Part shown: positions 51,394 to 59,677 of the stretch, piece by piece | Position numbering within the stretch: the first letter of the stretch is position 1 | How the letters are laid out: every line of letters starts with the position of its first letter | From: Brevundimonas sp. | Lineage (GTDB): Bacteria > Pseudomonadota > Alphaproteobacteria > Caulobacterales > Caulobacteraceae | Assembly: GCF_004210735.1 (NCBI RefSeq) | Contig: NZ_SDZL01000007.1 | Location: forward strand, 1 to 64,000 | Direction of reading: 5' to 3' | DNA: 64,000 bases | The notes under the pieces: generated by a model | The model's database searches: none | The model's input: the letters and a program-made list of their open reading frames with translations, nothing else | Told to the model about the DNA's origin: nothing | Translations under genes and position numbers: made by a program

Positions 51394-51714
51394 ATGCAGG
51401 CAGGGAAGCTTGAGCGGCGCGTCACCATCCAGCGTTTCACCGAGACGCGGGATGAGATGAACGAGCCGGTGAAGGTGTGGGCCGACGTGGCGACGGTTTG
51501 GGCGCAGGCCCGGCCGAACCGGGGCAACGAGCGGTTCGCCGCCGCCCAGGTGGCGGGGGCGGCGGTCATGTCGTTCCATATCCGGTATCGCGCTGACCTG
51601 ACGGTGCAGGATCGCCTTGTATATGACGGCGTCGTCTATGAGATCGTCGCGCCGCCGCGCGAACTGGGGCGTCGGGTCGTGACCGAGATCGATACCGTCG
51701 CGGCGGTGGATTGA
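51394..51714 (+). CDS. Head-tail adaptor/head closure protein
   Basis: A 106-residue protein with the pattern MQAGKLERRVTIQRFTET, then VWADVATVWAQARPNRGNERF, and FHIRYRADLTVQDRLVYDG, the signature of SPP1 gp16-like adaptors. It closes the head after packaging. It is 9 bases after the connector and its TGA shares one base with the next ATG. Confidence 0.88.
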   Translation: MQAGKLERRVTIQRFTETRDEMNEPVKVWADVATVWAQARPNRGNERFAAAQVAGAAVMSFHIRYRADLTVQDRLVYDGVVYEIVAPPRELGRRVVTEIDTVAAVD

Positions 51715-52157
51715 TGGCGGGCGCCCGGATCAAGATCGAGGGGTTGCGCGCCCTGGAAGAGGCCCTCGGCGCACTGCCGAAGGCAACCGGAAAGAACGTC
51801 CTGCGGCGCGTGGCGTTCGCCCGTCTGCAGCCGGTCGCCGAGGCCATGCGCCAGCGGGCGCCGGTCGATGACGCGGACCTGGTCGAGAGCATCACGGTCA
51901 CGACGAAGAGCCCGACCAAGCGTTACCGCAAGCAGTCCACTGTCGAGGCGCACGCCGGGCCGGGACGGAACCCGCAAGGCGTGTTGCAGGAGTTCGGGAC
52001 CGTCAATCATGCGCCCCAGGCGTTTGCCCGGCCGTCATGGGACGCGGAGGCCGACGCCATTCCCGAAGGGGTCGGCGAAGACCTGTGGGCCGAGATCTCC
52101 AAGGCGGCTGATCGGCTGGCGCGGAAAGCCGCACGCTCGGCCGCAAGGGGTAGCTGA
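51714..52157 (+). CDS. Tail completion protein (HK97 gp10-like)
   Basis: A 147-residue protein with IKIEGLRALEEALGALPK, the typical minor tail protein opening, and YFG-type QEFGTVNHAPQAFARPSWD in the middle. It joins the tail terminator to the head. The ATG at 51714 shares one base with the preceding stop; an upstream TTG is rejected. Confidence 0.85.
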   Translation: MAGARIKIEGLRALEEALGALPKATGKNVLRRVAFARLQPVAEAMRQRAPVDDADLVESITVTTKSPTKRYRKQSTVEAHAGPGRNPQGVLQEFGTVNHAPQAFARPSWDAEADAIPEGVGEDLWAEISKAADRLARKAARSAARGS

Positions 52158-52552
52158 TGGAAAGTGCGCTGATCGCCGAACTGCTGGCCGCCCCGAGCGT
52201 CAAGGCCAAGGTCGTCAAGCGTATCAACTGGGTTCGGCGGCCCCAGGGGGAGGCCTTGCCCGCCATCGTCCTGCACGTCATCGATCGCACGCCCGACGTT
52301 CACCATGGCGGCGCCTCGGGCGTGGTCCAGGCACGTGTCCAGGTAGACTGCTGGGCGGCAAGCTATGCCGCCGCGAAGTCGCTGGCGCGCGCCGTTGAGA
52401 CGGCCCTGACCGCCCGCGCCTTCAGTCGGGGCGCTGTCCGCTTTGATGTCATTCTGTCTATCGCTGAGCGCGACGACAGCTTCGAGGAAGCGGGCAAGCC
52501 CGTCTTCCGAACGTCCCTGGACCTGATGGTCCATCACGCCGCTGCTTCCTGA
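52157..52552 (+). CDS. Tail terminator-like protein (DUF3168)
   Basis: A 131-residue protein: ALIAELLAAPSVKAKV start, RVQVDCWAASYAAAKSLARAVETAL and a C-terminal strand FRTSLDLMVHH. This is the DUF3168/gpU-like pattern of the tail terminator that caps the tail tube. It starts at the last base of the preceding stop. Confidence 0.8.
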   Translation: MESALIAELLAAPSVKAKVVKRINWVRRPQGEALPAIVLHVIDRTPDVHHGGASGVVQARVQVDCWAASYAAAKSLARAVETALTARAFSRGAVRFDVILSIAERDDSFEEAGKPVFRTSLDLMVHHAAAS

Positions 52553-52563
52553 GGAGATCCGCA

Positions 52564-52989
52564 ATGGCTGCATCCGCCGCGCGCGCCGGTTTTGGCGCGT
52601 CCGTTCAATATCTGGCCACCGCCCCGTCGACCTTTGCGGGCATCGGGGAGTTGCTGGCCGTCACGCCGCCGAACAAGTCGCGCGAGACCATCGACACGAC
52701 CCATATGGCGTCGCCCGACGGCTATCGCGAGTTCATCGGCAGCCTGCGCGATGGCGGGGAATCGACCCTGACGTTCAACTACACCGAGGCGGGCGCGACG
52801 GTGCTGGAGGAGCTGTTCGCCGGCGACGTCGAAACCTTCAAGATCACCTTGCCGGGCACCGGCACGATCACGTTCAGCGCCATCGTCACCGACATTGAGC
52901 TGGACGATGTCGTGGTGGACGACAAGATGGGCATGAGCGCGACGTTGAAGGTCACGGGCAAGCCCGTTTATGACGATGGGGTCGCCTGA
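52564..52989 (+). CDS. Major tail tube protein
   Basis: A 141-residue tail tube protein: FAGIGELLAVTPPNKSRETIDTTHM and VKVTGKPVY-type ending, with a beta-sandwich pattern of a lambda gpV-type tube subunit. GAGGAG precedes the ATG. The stop shares one base with the next ATG. Confidence 0.85.
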   Translation: MAASAARAGFGASVQYLATAPSTFAGIGELLAVTPPNKSRETIDTTHMASPDGYREFIGSLRDGGESTLTFNYTEAGATVLEELFAGDVETFKITLPGTGTITFSAIVTDIELDDVVVDDKMGMSATLKVTGKPVYDDGVA

Positions 52990-53348
52990 TGGCGAACCCG
53001 GTTCGCGGCGAGACGCCGTTCAGTGTCGATGGGCAGGATTACACCCTGCTTCTGGACTTCAATGTCCTGTGCGACCTGGAAGATGACCTTCCGGGCCTGA
53101 TGGACGGGCGCGCCGAGCTCAAGAAGCCCTCGGCTATCCGCCGGGTCTTTCACGCGGGCCTCGCCCAGCATCATCCGAGTATCGACGAGCGGGGGGCGGG
53201 TCTGCTGATCCACCAGTTGGGGCTGGATGAGGCCGGCGAACTGGTCGCGAAGGCCTTCAGCGCGGCCTTCCCCCAGGCCACGGGGGGTAAGGAGGCCGCG
53301 CGCCCTCGACAGCAGCCCCGGAAGTCTGGTGCTGGGAGCGCGCGCTAG
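52989..53348 (+). CDS. Tail assembly chaperone, GTA gp10-like (first of pair)
   Basis: A 119-residue protein of the GTA-gp10/TAC family: FSVDGQDYTLLLDFNVLCDLEDDLPGLMDGRAEL and IHQLGLDEAGELVAKAFSAAFPQA. It coats the tape measure protein during tail assembly. Its last ~20 residues are low-complexity. Its end overlaps an ORF in the -1 frame that encodes the second chaperone; GGGGGGT lies at 53282-53288 and TAAGGAGG at 53288-53295. Confidence 0.8.
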   Translation: MANPVRGETPFSVDGQDYTLLLDFNVLCDLEDDLPGLMDGRAELKKPSAIRRVFHAGLAQHHPSIDERGAGLLIHQLGLDEAGELVAKAFSAAFPQATGGKEAARPRQQPRKSGAGSAR

Positions 53349-53605
53349 GCCTTTGGGTCGAGGCGGGGTTCGATCCTGACGCCTTCTGGCAGCAAACACC
53401 CCGCCTTTACGCCATCGCCATGGCCGCCAAGGGGCGGGCGGCCGAATCCGCCCAGCAAAATCGGGCCTGGCTGGCCTGGCACATCGCCGCCCTGCCCCGC
53501 CTGAAGAAATTTCCCGCCCTGGACAAGTTGCTGGGACGGCGCCGTCGCGTCCGGAGCCAAGCCCCGGATGAGTTGCTGGCCAACATCAAGCGAATGTTCA
53601 TGTGA
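53291..53605 (+). CDS. Second tail assembly chaperone (GTA TAC), no start codon found
   Basis: In the -1 frame relative to the first chaperone, an ORF follows the TAA at 53288-53290 and ends at 53605. It contains WERALGLWVEAGFDPDAFW, then TPRLYAIAMAAKGRAAES, the pattern of Phage_TAC proteins in gene transfer agents. ATG, GTG, TTG and CTG are absent before the conserved region; the first Met is at 53420, which would drop most of it. It is probably made by frameshifting from the first gene, or by a non-standard start after TAAGGAGG. Confidence 0.65.
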   Translation, partial: GGRAPSTAAPEVWCWERALGLWVEAGFDPDAFWQQTPRLYAIAMAAKGRAAESAQQNRAWLAWHIAALPRLKKFPALDKLLGRRRRVRSQAPDELLANIKRMFM

Positions 53606-53614
53606 GGAGCCGCC

Positions 53615-55702
53615 ATGTCGGGATCCGCGACGGTCGGCGCGCTGCGCGTCACCCTGGGGCTGGACAGCGCCGCCTTTACCGACGGCCTGAGCGCGGCGCA
53701 AAAGCACCTCCAGACCGTGGGCGGCAAGCTTCAGAGCGTCGGTCAGACCATGGCCACGGTCGGAGCCGGCATGTCGGCCGCCATCACGGCGCCGTTCATC
53801 GCTTTGGGCAGTCATTTGCTCCAAGGCAGCCAAGATGCGGCGGCGGCGGCGGGGCAGGTGAACGCCGCGCTGGAGAGCATGGGCGGCGCCAGCGGGAAGA
53901 CGTTCGAACAGTTGGAGAAAACGGCCGTCACCCTGCGCGATCTGTCGGGCATGGATGATGACGAGATCCTGACCAAGGTCACGGCGAACCTGCTGACCTT
54001 CGGCAATGTCGCCGGGGACGTGTTCGATCGTGCCCAATTGTCGATCCTGAATGTCTCGGCGCGTCTGGGTCAGGATCTTCAGGCCTCGACCATGATGGTC
54101 GGCAAGGCGCTGAACGATCCGATCAGGGGGCTGGCTGCACTGCGCCGCGTCGGCATCCAGTTCACGGCCCAGCAGGAAGACCAGATCAGGGCGATGCAGG
54201 GCGTCGGCGACATGGCCGGCGCACAGGCCATCATGCTGGGCGAGCTGGAGCGACAGTTCGGCGGGGCGGCCGAGGCCGCCGGCAACGCCGATGTGTGGAA
54301 GCCGCTGAAGACCGCGCTGATGGAGCTGGAAGGCGCCTTCGAGCCGCTGATCCGCGATGTCGTCGGACCGTTGATCCAACGTGTCGCGGATTTGGCGCGC
54401 ACGTTCGCCGGCGCCTCACCGGAGGTACAGAAGTTTGCGTTGATCGGAGCCGCCGTTGCGGCGGCGCTGGGGCCGGTTCTGATCGTCCTGGGCGGCGTGG
54501 TTGCGGCGGTCGGCACACTGCTGCCCGTGATAGGCGCCATCGGCGCGCCGTTCCTGGCGATGGGCGCGGCGGTCGCGGGCGTGGTGCTGATTTTCTATGC
54601 CTTTCGGGACGAGATCATTCCGATCGTCCAGAGCTTTGCGGCATCGATCCAGGCGAACATCGGCCCAAAGCTGGCCCCGTTGTGGGAGGCGTTGAAGGGA
54701 GCGGTCGGCGCCGTGGGCGAGGTCTTCGCCGCCATCTTCGGCGACGGATCGCCTGACAGCGCGTCGGCGAATCTGAAGCTGTGGGGCGAGGTCGTCAGTC
54801 GCGTTTTCGGCGCAGCCATCGACATCATCACGGGCGCGATCAATGTGGTGAGCAACATCCTGCGTGCGCTGGGCGCGCTGCTGAGGGGCGACTTCAGCGC
54901 CATGTGGGGATACCTGGGCGCAGCCGTCATGGCCGCGTTGCGCGGCATCGCCAACGCGTTCCAGACTCTGTTCCCCGAGGTCGTGGCCTGGGCGCAGCGG
55001 ACGTTCGAGGGGGTGAAGAGCTGGCTGCTGGACAGGTTCGAAGCCGTCGTGCGCGGCATCGGCGAGAAGGTGGCGCGGGTGAAGGGTTTCTTCCGCGATC
55101 TGTGGGACGCCGTGGTGGGGCATTCCTACATTCCGGACATGGTGGTGGCCATCGCGGATTGGATGGGGCCGCGCCTGAAAGACGCGATGGTCGATCCGGC
55201 GCTGGCCGCTGTCAGCCAAACCGACGCGGCGTTCCAAGGCCTGGGCGCCTCCGTCGAGGCGACGATGGATTCGGTGCTCAAATCCATCTCGTCCCGCGAT
55301 TGGTCGGGCGCGTTGGCCGGCATCTTTGACATGCTGAGCGGTCAGGGCGGTAAGCTGGGGGCGTTGGGGAAGATCGGCTCTGCGATCATGGGGGCCCTGC
55401 CGGGGTTCAAGACCGGCGGCTCTTTCCGGGTAGGCGGATCGGGCGGCCCGGACAGTCAGTTGACCGCATTTCGGACCACGCCGGGCGAGATGGTGGATAT
55501 CCGGCGACCAGGCCGCGATTCCGGGACCGGCGGCGGCCATGTGTTTGATCTCAGGGGCGCGCTGGTGACCGAGGATCTGCTGAGCCAGATCAACCAGCGC
55601 GTCGCCGCAGGGGAGGCGCGCGCCGTCCGAACGGCGACGCGCGTCGGTCAGCGGTCATTGGCAGGCATCCAGCAATCTTATCGCCGCCTGGGTTCAACCT
55701 GA
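53615..55702 (+). CDS. Tape measure protein
   Basis: A 695-residue tail length-determining protein. The N-terminus (ATVGALRVTLGLDSAAFTDGL, SVGQTMATVGAGMSAAITAPF) is the family start; a helical region is followed by several hydrophobic segments (FALIGAAVAAALGPVLIVLGG through AFLAMGAAVAGVVLIFYAF) and a C-terminal SGGPDSQLTAFRTTPGEMVDI motif, with a Gly-rich FKTGGSFRVGGSGG stretch. GAGGAG precedes the ATG. The length is modest for a tape measure, predicting a short tail. Confidence 0.92.
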   Translation: MSGSATVGALRVTLGLDSAAFTDGLSAAQKHLQTVGGKLQSVGQTMATVGAGMSAAITAPFIALGSHLLQGSQDAAAAAGQVNAALESMGGASGKTFEQLEKTAVTLRDLSGMDDDEILTKVTANLLTFGNVAGDVFDRAQLSILNVSARLGQDLQASTMMVGKALNDPIRGLAALRRVGIQFTAQQEDQIRAMQGVGDMAGAQAIMLGELERQFGGAAEAAGNADVWKPLKTALMELEGAFEPLIRDVVGPLIQRVADLARTFAGASPEVQKFALIGAAVAAALGPVLIVLGGVVAAVGTLLPVIGAIGAPFLAMGAAVAGVVLIFYAFRDEIIPIVQSFAASIQANIGPKLAPLWEALKGAVGAVGEVFAAIFGDGSPDSASANLKLWGEVVSRVFGAAIDIITGAINVVSNILRALGALLRGDFSAMWGYLGAAVMAALRGIANAFQTLFPEVVAWAQRTFEGVKSWLLDRFEAVVRGIGEKVARVKGFFRDLWDAVVGHSYIPDMVVAIADWMGPRLKDAMVDPALAAVSQTDAAFQGLGASVEATMDSVLKSISSRDWSGALAGIFDMLSGQGGKLGALGKIGSAIMGALPGFKTGGSFRVGGSGGPDSQLTAFRTTPGEMVDIRRPGRDSGTGGGHVFDLRGALVTEDLLSQINQRVAAGEARAVRTATRVGQRSLAGIQQSYRRLGST

Positions 55703-56364
55703 TGGATTTTTGGCCGTGGGATCTGCTGACGCCGACGCAAGAGCGTTGGCGGTTGCAGGGCGTCGCGATGAGCGGCGGCATCAACGTCGCCGGATCGACG
55801 CGCCTGACGCGGACCGATGGCGGCGGCCTGTGGGTCGGTGAACAGACCTTCCTGCTGCACGGCCGCGATCGGATCAAGGCGGGGCGGGCGATCGAGGCGG
55901 CGCTGGATGGCGGGGTCGGTCAGATGGTGGCGTGGTCACACGAAGCGCCCTTCGCCCCCGGCGACCTGTCGATCGCCCACGTTCCGCATTCGGACGGCGC
56001 GCCATTCGGGGATGGAACCGACTATGCCGTTGCACCCCATGGCGCGGTGACGACGGCCGCGGCGGCGTTGCGCGCGACGACACTGACCATCGCCATGATC
56101 TCGGGCGTGATCCAGGGGGGTGAGCATTTCTCGATCACCCATCCGGTCAAGGGGGTGCGCCGTTATCGCGTGGCCAGGGTCAATGACGCCGGCGACGAGG
56201 TCGTGATCCGCCCGCCTCTGCGCGAGGCGATCGCCAGCGGCGCCGAGTTGAACTTCCTGAGGGTGGGGTGTGTCTGTCGCTTGGCCAATCCGGACGACTT
56301 CCTGGGCGCGCTCGACGCCCGGCAGGTGGTCGAGGCGACCGCGCTTTGGGTCGAAGCGTTCTGA
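55702..56364 (+). CDS. Distal tail protein (GTA gp12-like position)
   Basis: A 220-residue protein starting MDFWPWDLLTPTQERWRL with a beta-rich body (GGGLWVGEQTFLLHGRD, RYRVARVNDAGDEVVIRPPL). It follows the tape measure in the position of RcGTA gp12/DUF2460, and its stop and start share bases with neighbours. It is probably a tail-tip component; a detailed family is not claimed. Confidence 0.65.
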   Translation: MDFWPWDLLTPTQERWRLQGVAMSGGINVAGSTRLTRTDGGGLWVGEQTFLLHGRDRIKAGRAIEAALDGGVGQMVAWSHEAPFAPGDLSIAHVPHSDGAPFGDGTDYAVAPHGAVTTAAAALRATTLTIAMISGVIQGGEHFSITHPVKGVRRYRVARVNDAGDEVVIRPPLREAIASGAELNFLRVGCVCRLANPDDFLGALDARQVVEATALWVEAF

Positions 56365-56957
56365 TGCTGTCGGACGAGGTCAAGGCGATCCTGAACGCGC
56401 GGCAGGCGGCGCGCTGGTCGTGTTTCCTGCACATGCAGTGCAAGTCGTCGGTCGTGCGGGCGTGGACGGGGATCGCGGATTTCGCGATAGATCCGGATGA
56501 AGTCGACACGACGGGCGGGATCTATCTGGGGATCGGCCTGGTCGAGGAGATGCCTGCGCTCAAGCAGCTGGTCGGCGGGTTGGCCGAGCGGATCGAGTTT
56601 CGGCTGAACGGCGCGGATGAGACTACGTTTCAGCTGGCGGACGGCGATGTCGACGAGGTGCGCGGCGCGGCCGTCAACATCGGCATCGTCTTCTTCGACG
56701 AGGACTGGCAGCCGGTCGCGCCGATCGCCTGGCTATGGGATGGCGAAGCCGATGTGCCCCGGATTGATCGGGACGGGTCGGGCGACCAGATCGTGCGGAC
56801 GGTGACATTGTCGGTGGGTTCGGCCTTCACCGACCGGACCCGGCCGCAGCTGGCGTTTTATACGCCCGGCGATCAGAAGCGGCGCAGCGCGACCGACACC
56901 TTCTGCGACCGGGTGCCGGCGTATGGGGTCGAGTCCACGGTGAAGTTTCCCAGCTGA
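56364..56957 (+). CDS. Tail protein (GTA gp13-like position)
   Basis: A 197-residue protein with CFLHMQCKSSVVRAWTGI near the N-terminus and a beta-rich body. It overlaps neighbours by one base at both ends. Location corresponds to the RcGTA gp13 gene between gp12 and the peptidase; sequence support for that family is limited. Confidence 0.6.
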   Translation: MLSDEVKAILNARQAARWSCFLHMQCKSSVVRAWTGIADFAIDPDEVDTTGGIYLGIGLVEEMPALKQLVGGLAERIEFRLNGADETTFQLADGDVDEVRGAAVNIGIVFFDEDWQPVAPIAWLWDGEADVPRIDRDGSGDQIVRTVTLSVGSAFTDRTRPQLAFYTPGDQKRRSATDTFCDRVPAYGVESTVKFPS

Positions 56958-57337
56958 TGCTGTCCGCCTTTCTGGAGGAGATGGCCTGTCGGCCCTTTGT
57001 CGACGGGGAGCGGGACTGCGCCCTGACGGTGGCGGACTGGGTCATGACGGCGACCGGCTGTCCGGATCCGGCCGCCCATCTGCGCGGGCGGTATCGCACC
57101 GCCCTGGGGCGCGAGCGGCTGTTGCGAAAGCTGGGCGGGCTGGAGGCGGTCATGGCCGATTGCGCGGCGAAGGCCAGCCTGGCCGAAGTGACGAACCCGG
57201 TTCGCGGGGATGTCGGTCTGATCGAGGCCGGGCGGCGTGGTTTCGCCGCCATCTGCCTGGGCGGTCGGTGGGCCGTGAAGGGTCTGGGGGTCGAGGTTCT
57301 GACGCCCGATCGCGTCATTCGTGCGTGGGGGATCTGA
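56957..57337 (+). CDS. Tail-tip protein, possible cysteine peptidase (DUF6950/NlpC-P60-like)
   Basis: A 126-residue protein with RPFVDGERDCALTVADWVMTATG; the D-C-A-L-x-x-A-D segment resembles the catalytic Cys region of NlpC/P60 enzymes and DUF6950 proteins, and position between gp13-like and the large tail gene is that of the RcGTA cell-wall peptidase. A catalytic His cannot be assigned with confidence. It may help the phage cross peptidoglycan. Confidence 0.55.
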   Translation: MLSAFLEEMACRPFVDGERDCALTVADWVMTATGCPDPAAHLRGRYRTALGRERLLRKLGGLEAVMADCAAKASLAEVTNPVRGDVGLIEAGRRGFAAICLGGRWAVKGLGVEVLTPDRVIRAWGI

Positions 57338-59629
57338 ATGCCGCAAGCCATTCCCGCCGCCGCCTCGGCCGTCGCCAACTGGGTGGCCAGCGCCGTCTTC
57401 ACGAACATGGCCGGCGCCAGCATCACGACGGCGGCGACCATGGCGAACGTCGCCTATGTCACCGCCTATGCCGCCAGCTATGTCGGCATGACTGCGGCGG
57501 TGACCGTGGGGCTGAGCGCCATCGCGCGGGCGCAGGTGCCGGACCCGGAAGGGCAGAAGATCACCCGCAAACAGACCCGGCCGCTGCGCTGCATCGCCGT
57601 GGGCGGGCCGTCGCGGATGTCGGGCGCCTATATGTTCCGGGAGTGGAAGACCCAGCGCCTGGGCGTGGTGCTGGCGATCTGTGAGGGTCGTCTGGCCTCC
57701 ATCGATCGCATCTATCTGAATGACGACCGGGTCACGATCAACGGCAGCACCGGCTATGTGAACGGGTTGTCGGACGGGCGTTATGGCGGCGGCGGGATCA
57801 TGAAGATCCAGACCCGCCTGGGGGTGGCGACCGAGACTCATTACAGCCTGATCTCCGGTGATCCCTCGCACTTCGGCGCGCTGTGGCCCACGTCTGCGCG
57901 GGGGGATGGCGTCGCCTCGCTGGCCATGACCTGCTGGCATGGGGACAAGGAGAATTTCTCAAAATTCTATCCGAATGGGGAGCCCATCCCGTCCATCGTC
58001 GGCGCTCCCGTTTGTTATGACTGGCGCGATCCCAGCCAGAGCCGCACGGACGAGAGCACCTGGAAGGTCTGTACGAATCCGGTCGTCTGGTTGGTGCATC
58101 TGGAGTGGTATCGGTTCGGGCGGAAGTGGAGCCGCTGCATCGCGCCGGTGTTGGCGGACCTGACGGCCGAGGCGGCTGTCTGCGACCAGCTGGTGCCGCT
58201 GAAGGCGGGCGGGACCGAGAAGCGGTATCAGGTCGCCGGCAACTTCTTCGCCAACACCGAACCGGCGGCCGTGCGGTCGCAGCTGCTGGCGGTCATGGAC
58301 GGCTGGCTGTCGATCAACGGCAAGGGTCACATGATCCTGAAGGCCGGGCGCTATGAGGCGCCGACCTTCACCCTGACCGGCGAACATATCGTCGGCTATT
58401 CGTGGCAGGCGGGCCAGGCGGACGAGGAGTCCTGTAACGAGCTGATCGTCTCCTATGTCTCGGCCGATCACGATTACAGCGTGGTCGAGGCCGGCGTCTG
58501 GCGGGATGAAAGCGACATCGCCGAGCGGGGGCGGGTGCGGCCGGAGGATCTGGCGCTGCCGTGGTGTCCCCGGCGCGGGCAGTCGATGCGGCTGGCCAAG
58601 CGCAAGATGAGCCGCGTGAACGCCCCGCGCCGCGGGCAGGTTCGCGCCGACATCTATGGCTTGGACGGGTTGGGCCGCCGCTACATCCGGGTTCAGAATC
58701 CCGAGACTCCGTCGATGGCGGACGTGGTCTGTGAGGTCATGAATGTCGAGATGGATTTCGAGCGATCGGAAGTCGTCTTCGATGTCATCCAGGCCGACAT
58801 CAACATCGACAGCTGGGTTCCGGCCGAGGAAGAGGGCGAGCTGCCCGACGAGATCGACCGCCCCATCAGCGATCCCTATGAGGCGCCGGCGGCGCGCATC
58901 CCGATCGGCCGGTCCATCGTCTATGTGACGAACGCCACCGAGGACACGATCAATGTGTTGGCGCACGACGCCTATATGGCGGACGGGACCACCCTGAACA
59001 TTCCTGCCGGGACGATCAGCGGGCTGACCGAGCTGAGCGACTACGGCGTGTTCTGGAAAGCGGGTGTGGGGTTCGAGGTCGAGATCGCGCCCGCGCCCAT
59101 CCACATGACAACCGGCGCATGGGTCTTCATCGGCTGGCAGAGCACGTCGGACGATGAGGGCGGGTATCCGGAAGAAGAGCCGCCGCCCGGCGGATGGTGC
59201 CCGCAAGAGGACGGGCCGGTCCTGCTGGCGAATGAGGACCATACCGGGCCGGGTGAAGAGATCCGCGCGGGCGATGTGGTCGGGGGCGAGACCTGGGTCT
59301 GGACCCGGCATGAACATACGGGCGCGTGGGGCGCCTTCCTGGTGACCTCGGCCGTCCGCCGCCCGTCCGCATTGACGCGACTGGATATGCGAGACGGGCG
59401 GAGCCCGCGGTTCTCTCCTCGGCATCGCATGGGCTTGGCGAACGGGCGGTTCCGGCGACTGGCCGACCTGACCGAGGGCACCGCCCTGGACGGCACCCGG
59501 CCAGGAACGGTCCAGGCCGTGGCCGATGCCGGCGAAGGCTGGGTGATTCAGCTGACGGTCGATGACGCCGCGACCTACGTCGTCGACGGCCTGCTTTGCC
59601 ACAACATGAAGCCGGCCAAGTACTACTGA
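57338..59629 (+). CDS. Large tail-tip/host-specificity protein with C-terminal Hint domain
   Basis: A 763-residue protein in the place of GTA gp15/lambda gpJ. It opens with hydrophobic, helical segments, then a conserved tail hub region (RAQVPDPEGQKITRKQTRPLR, AVGGPSRMSGAYMFREWKT). From Cys621 (WCPQEDGPVLLANED) to His755-Asn756 (YVVDGLLCHN) it matches an intein-like Hint domain: EEIRAGDVV, then SPRHRMGLANGRFRRLADLTEG (block B-like with T/S-x-x-H), and the C-terminal HN. It is followed by MKPAKYY, so no Cys/Ser/Thr extein nucleophile; self-cleavage rather than splicing is expected. Confidence 0.75.
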   Translation: MPQAIPAAASAVANWVASAVFTNMAGASITTAATMANVAYVTAYAASYVGMTAAVTVGLSAIARAQVPDPEGQKITRKQTRPLRCIAVGGPSRMSGAYMFREWKTQRLGVVLAICEGRLASIDRIYLNDDRVTINGSTGYVNGLSDGRYGGGGIMKIQTRLGVATETHYSLISGDPSHFGALWPTSARGDGVASLAMTCWHGDKENFSKFYPNGEPIPSIVGAPVCYDWRDPSQSRTDESTWKVCTNPVVWLVHLEWYRFGRKWSRCIAPVLADLTAEAAVCDQLVPLKAGGTEKRYQVAGNFFANTEPAAVRSQLLAVMDGWLSINGKGHMILKAGRYEAPTFTLTGEHIVGYSWQAGQADEESCNELIVSYVSADHDYSVVEAGVWRDESDIAERGRVRPEDLALPWCPRRGQSMRLAKRKMSRVNAPRRGQVRADIYGLDGLGRRYIRVQNPETPSMADVVCEVMNVEMDFERSEVVFDVIQADINIDSWVPAEEEGELPDEIDRPISDPYEAPAARIPIGRSIVYVTNATEDTINVLAHDAYMADGTTLNIPAGTISGLTELSDYGVFWKAGVGFEVEIAPAPIHMTTGAWVFIGWQSTSDDEGGYPEEEPPPGGWCPQEDGPVLLANEDHTGPGEEIRAGDVVGGETWVWTRHEHTGAWGAFLVTSAVRRPSALTRLDMRDGRSPRFSPRHRMGLANGRFRRLADLTEGTALDGTRPGTVQAVADAGEGWVIQLTVDDAATYVVDGLLCHNMKPAKYY

Positions 59630-59677
59630 TCCGGTCGCAGCGTGCGACCACTATCCTCATAAAAATGGAGGCGTCCC

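Noticed and set aside
53282-53288. GGGGGGT as the -1 slippery site for the tail chaperone pair
   Set aside because: A -1 slip there would read TAA at once (53288-53290), so this heptamer alone cannot explain the second chaperone.
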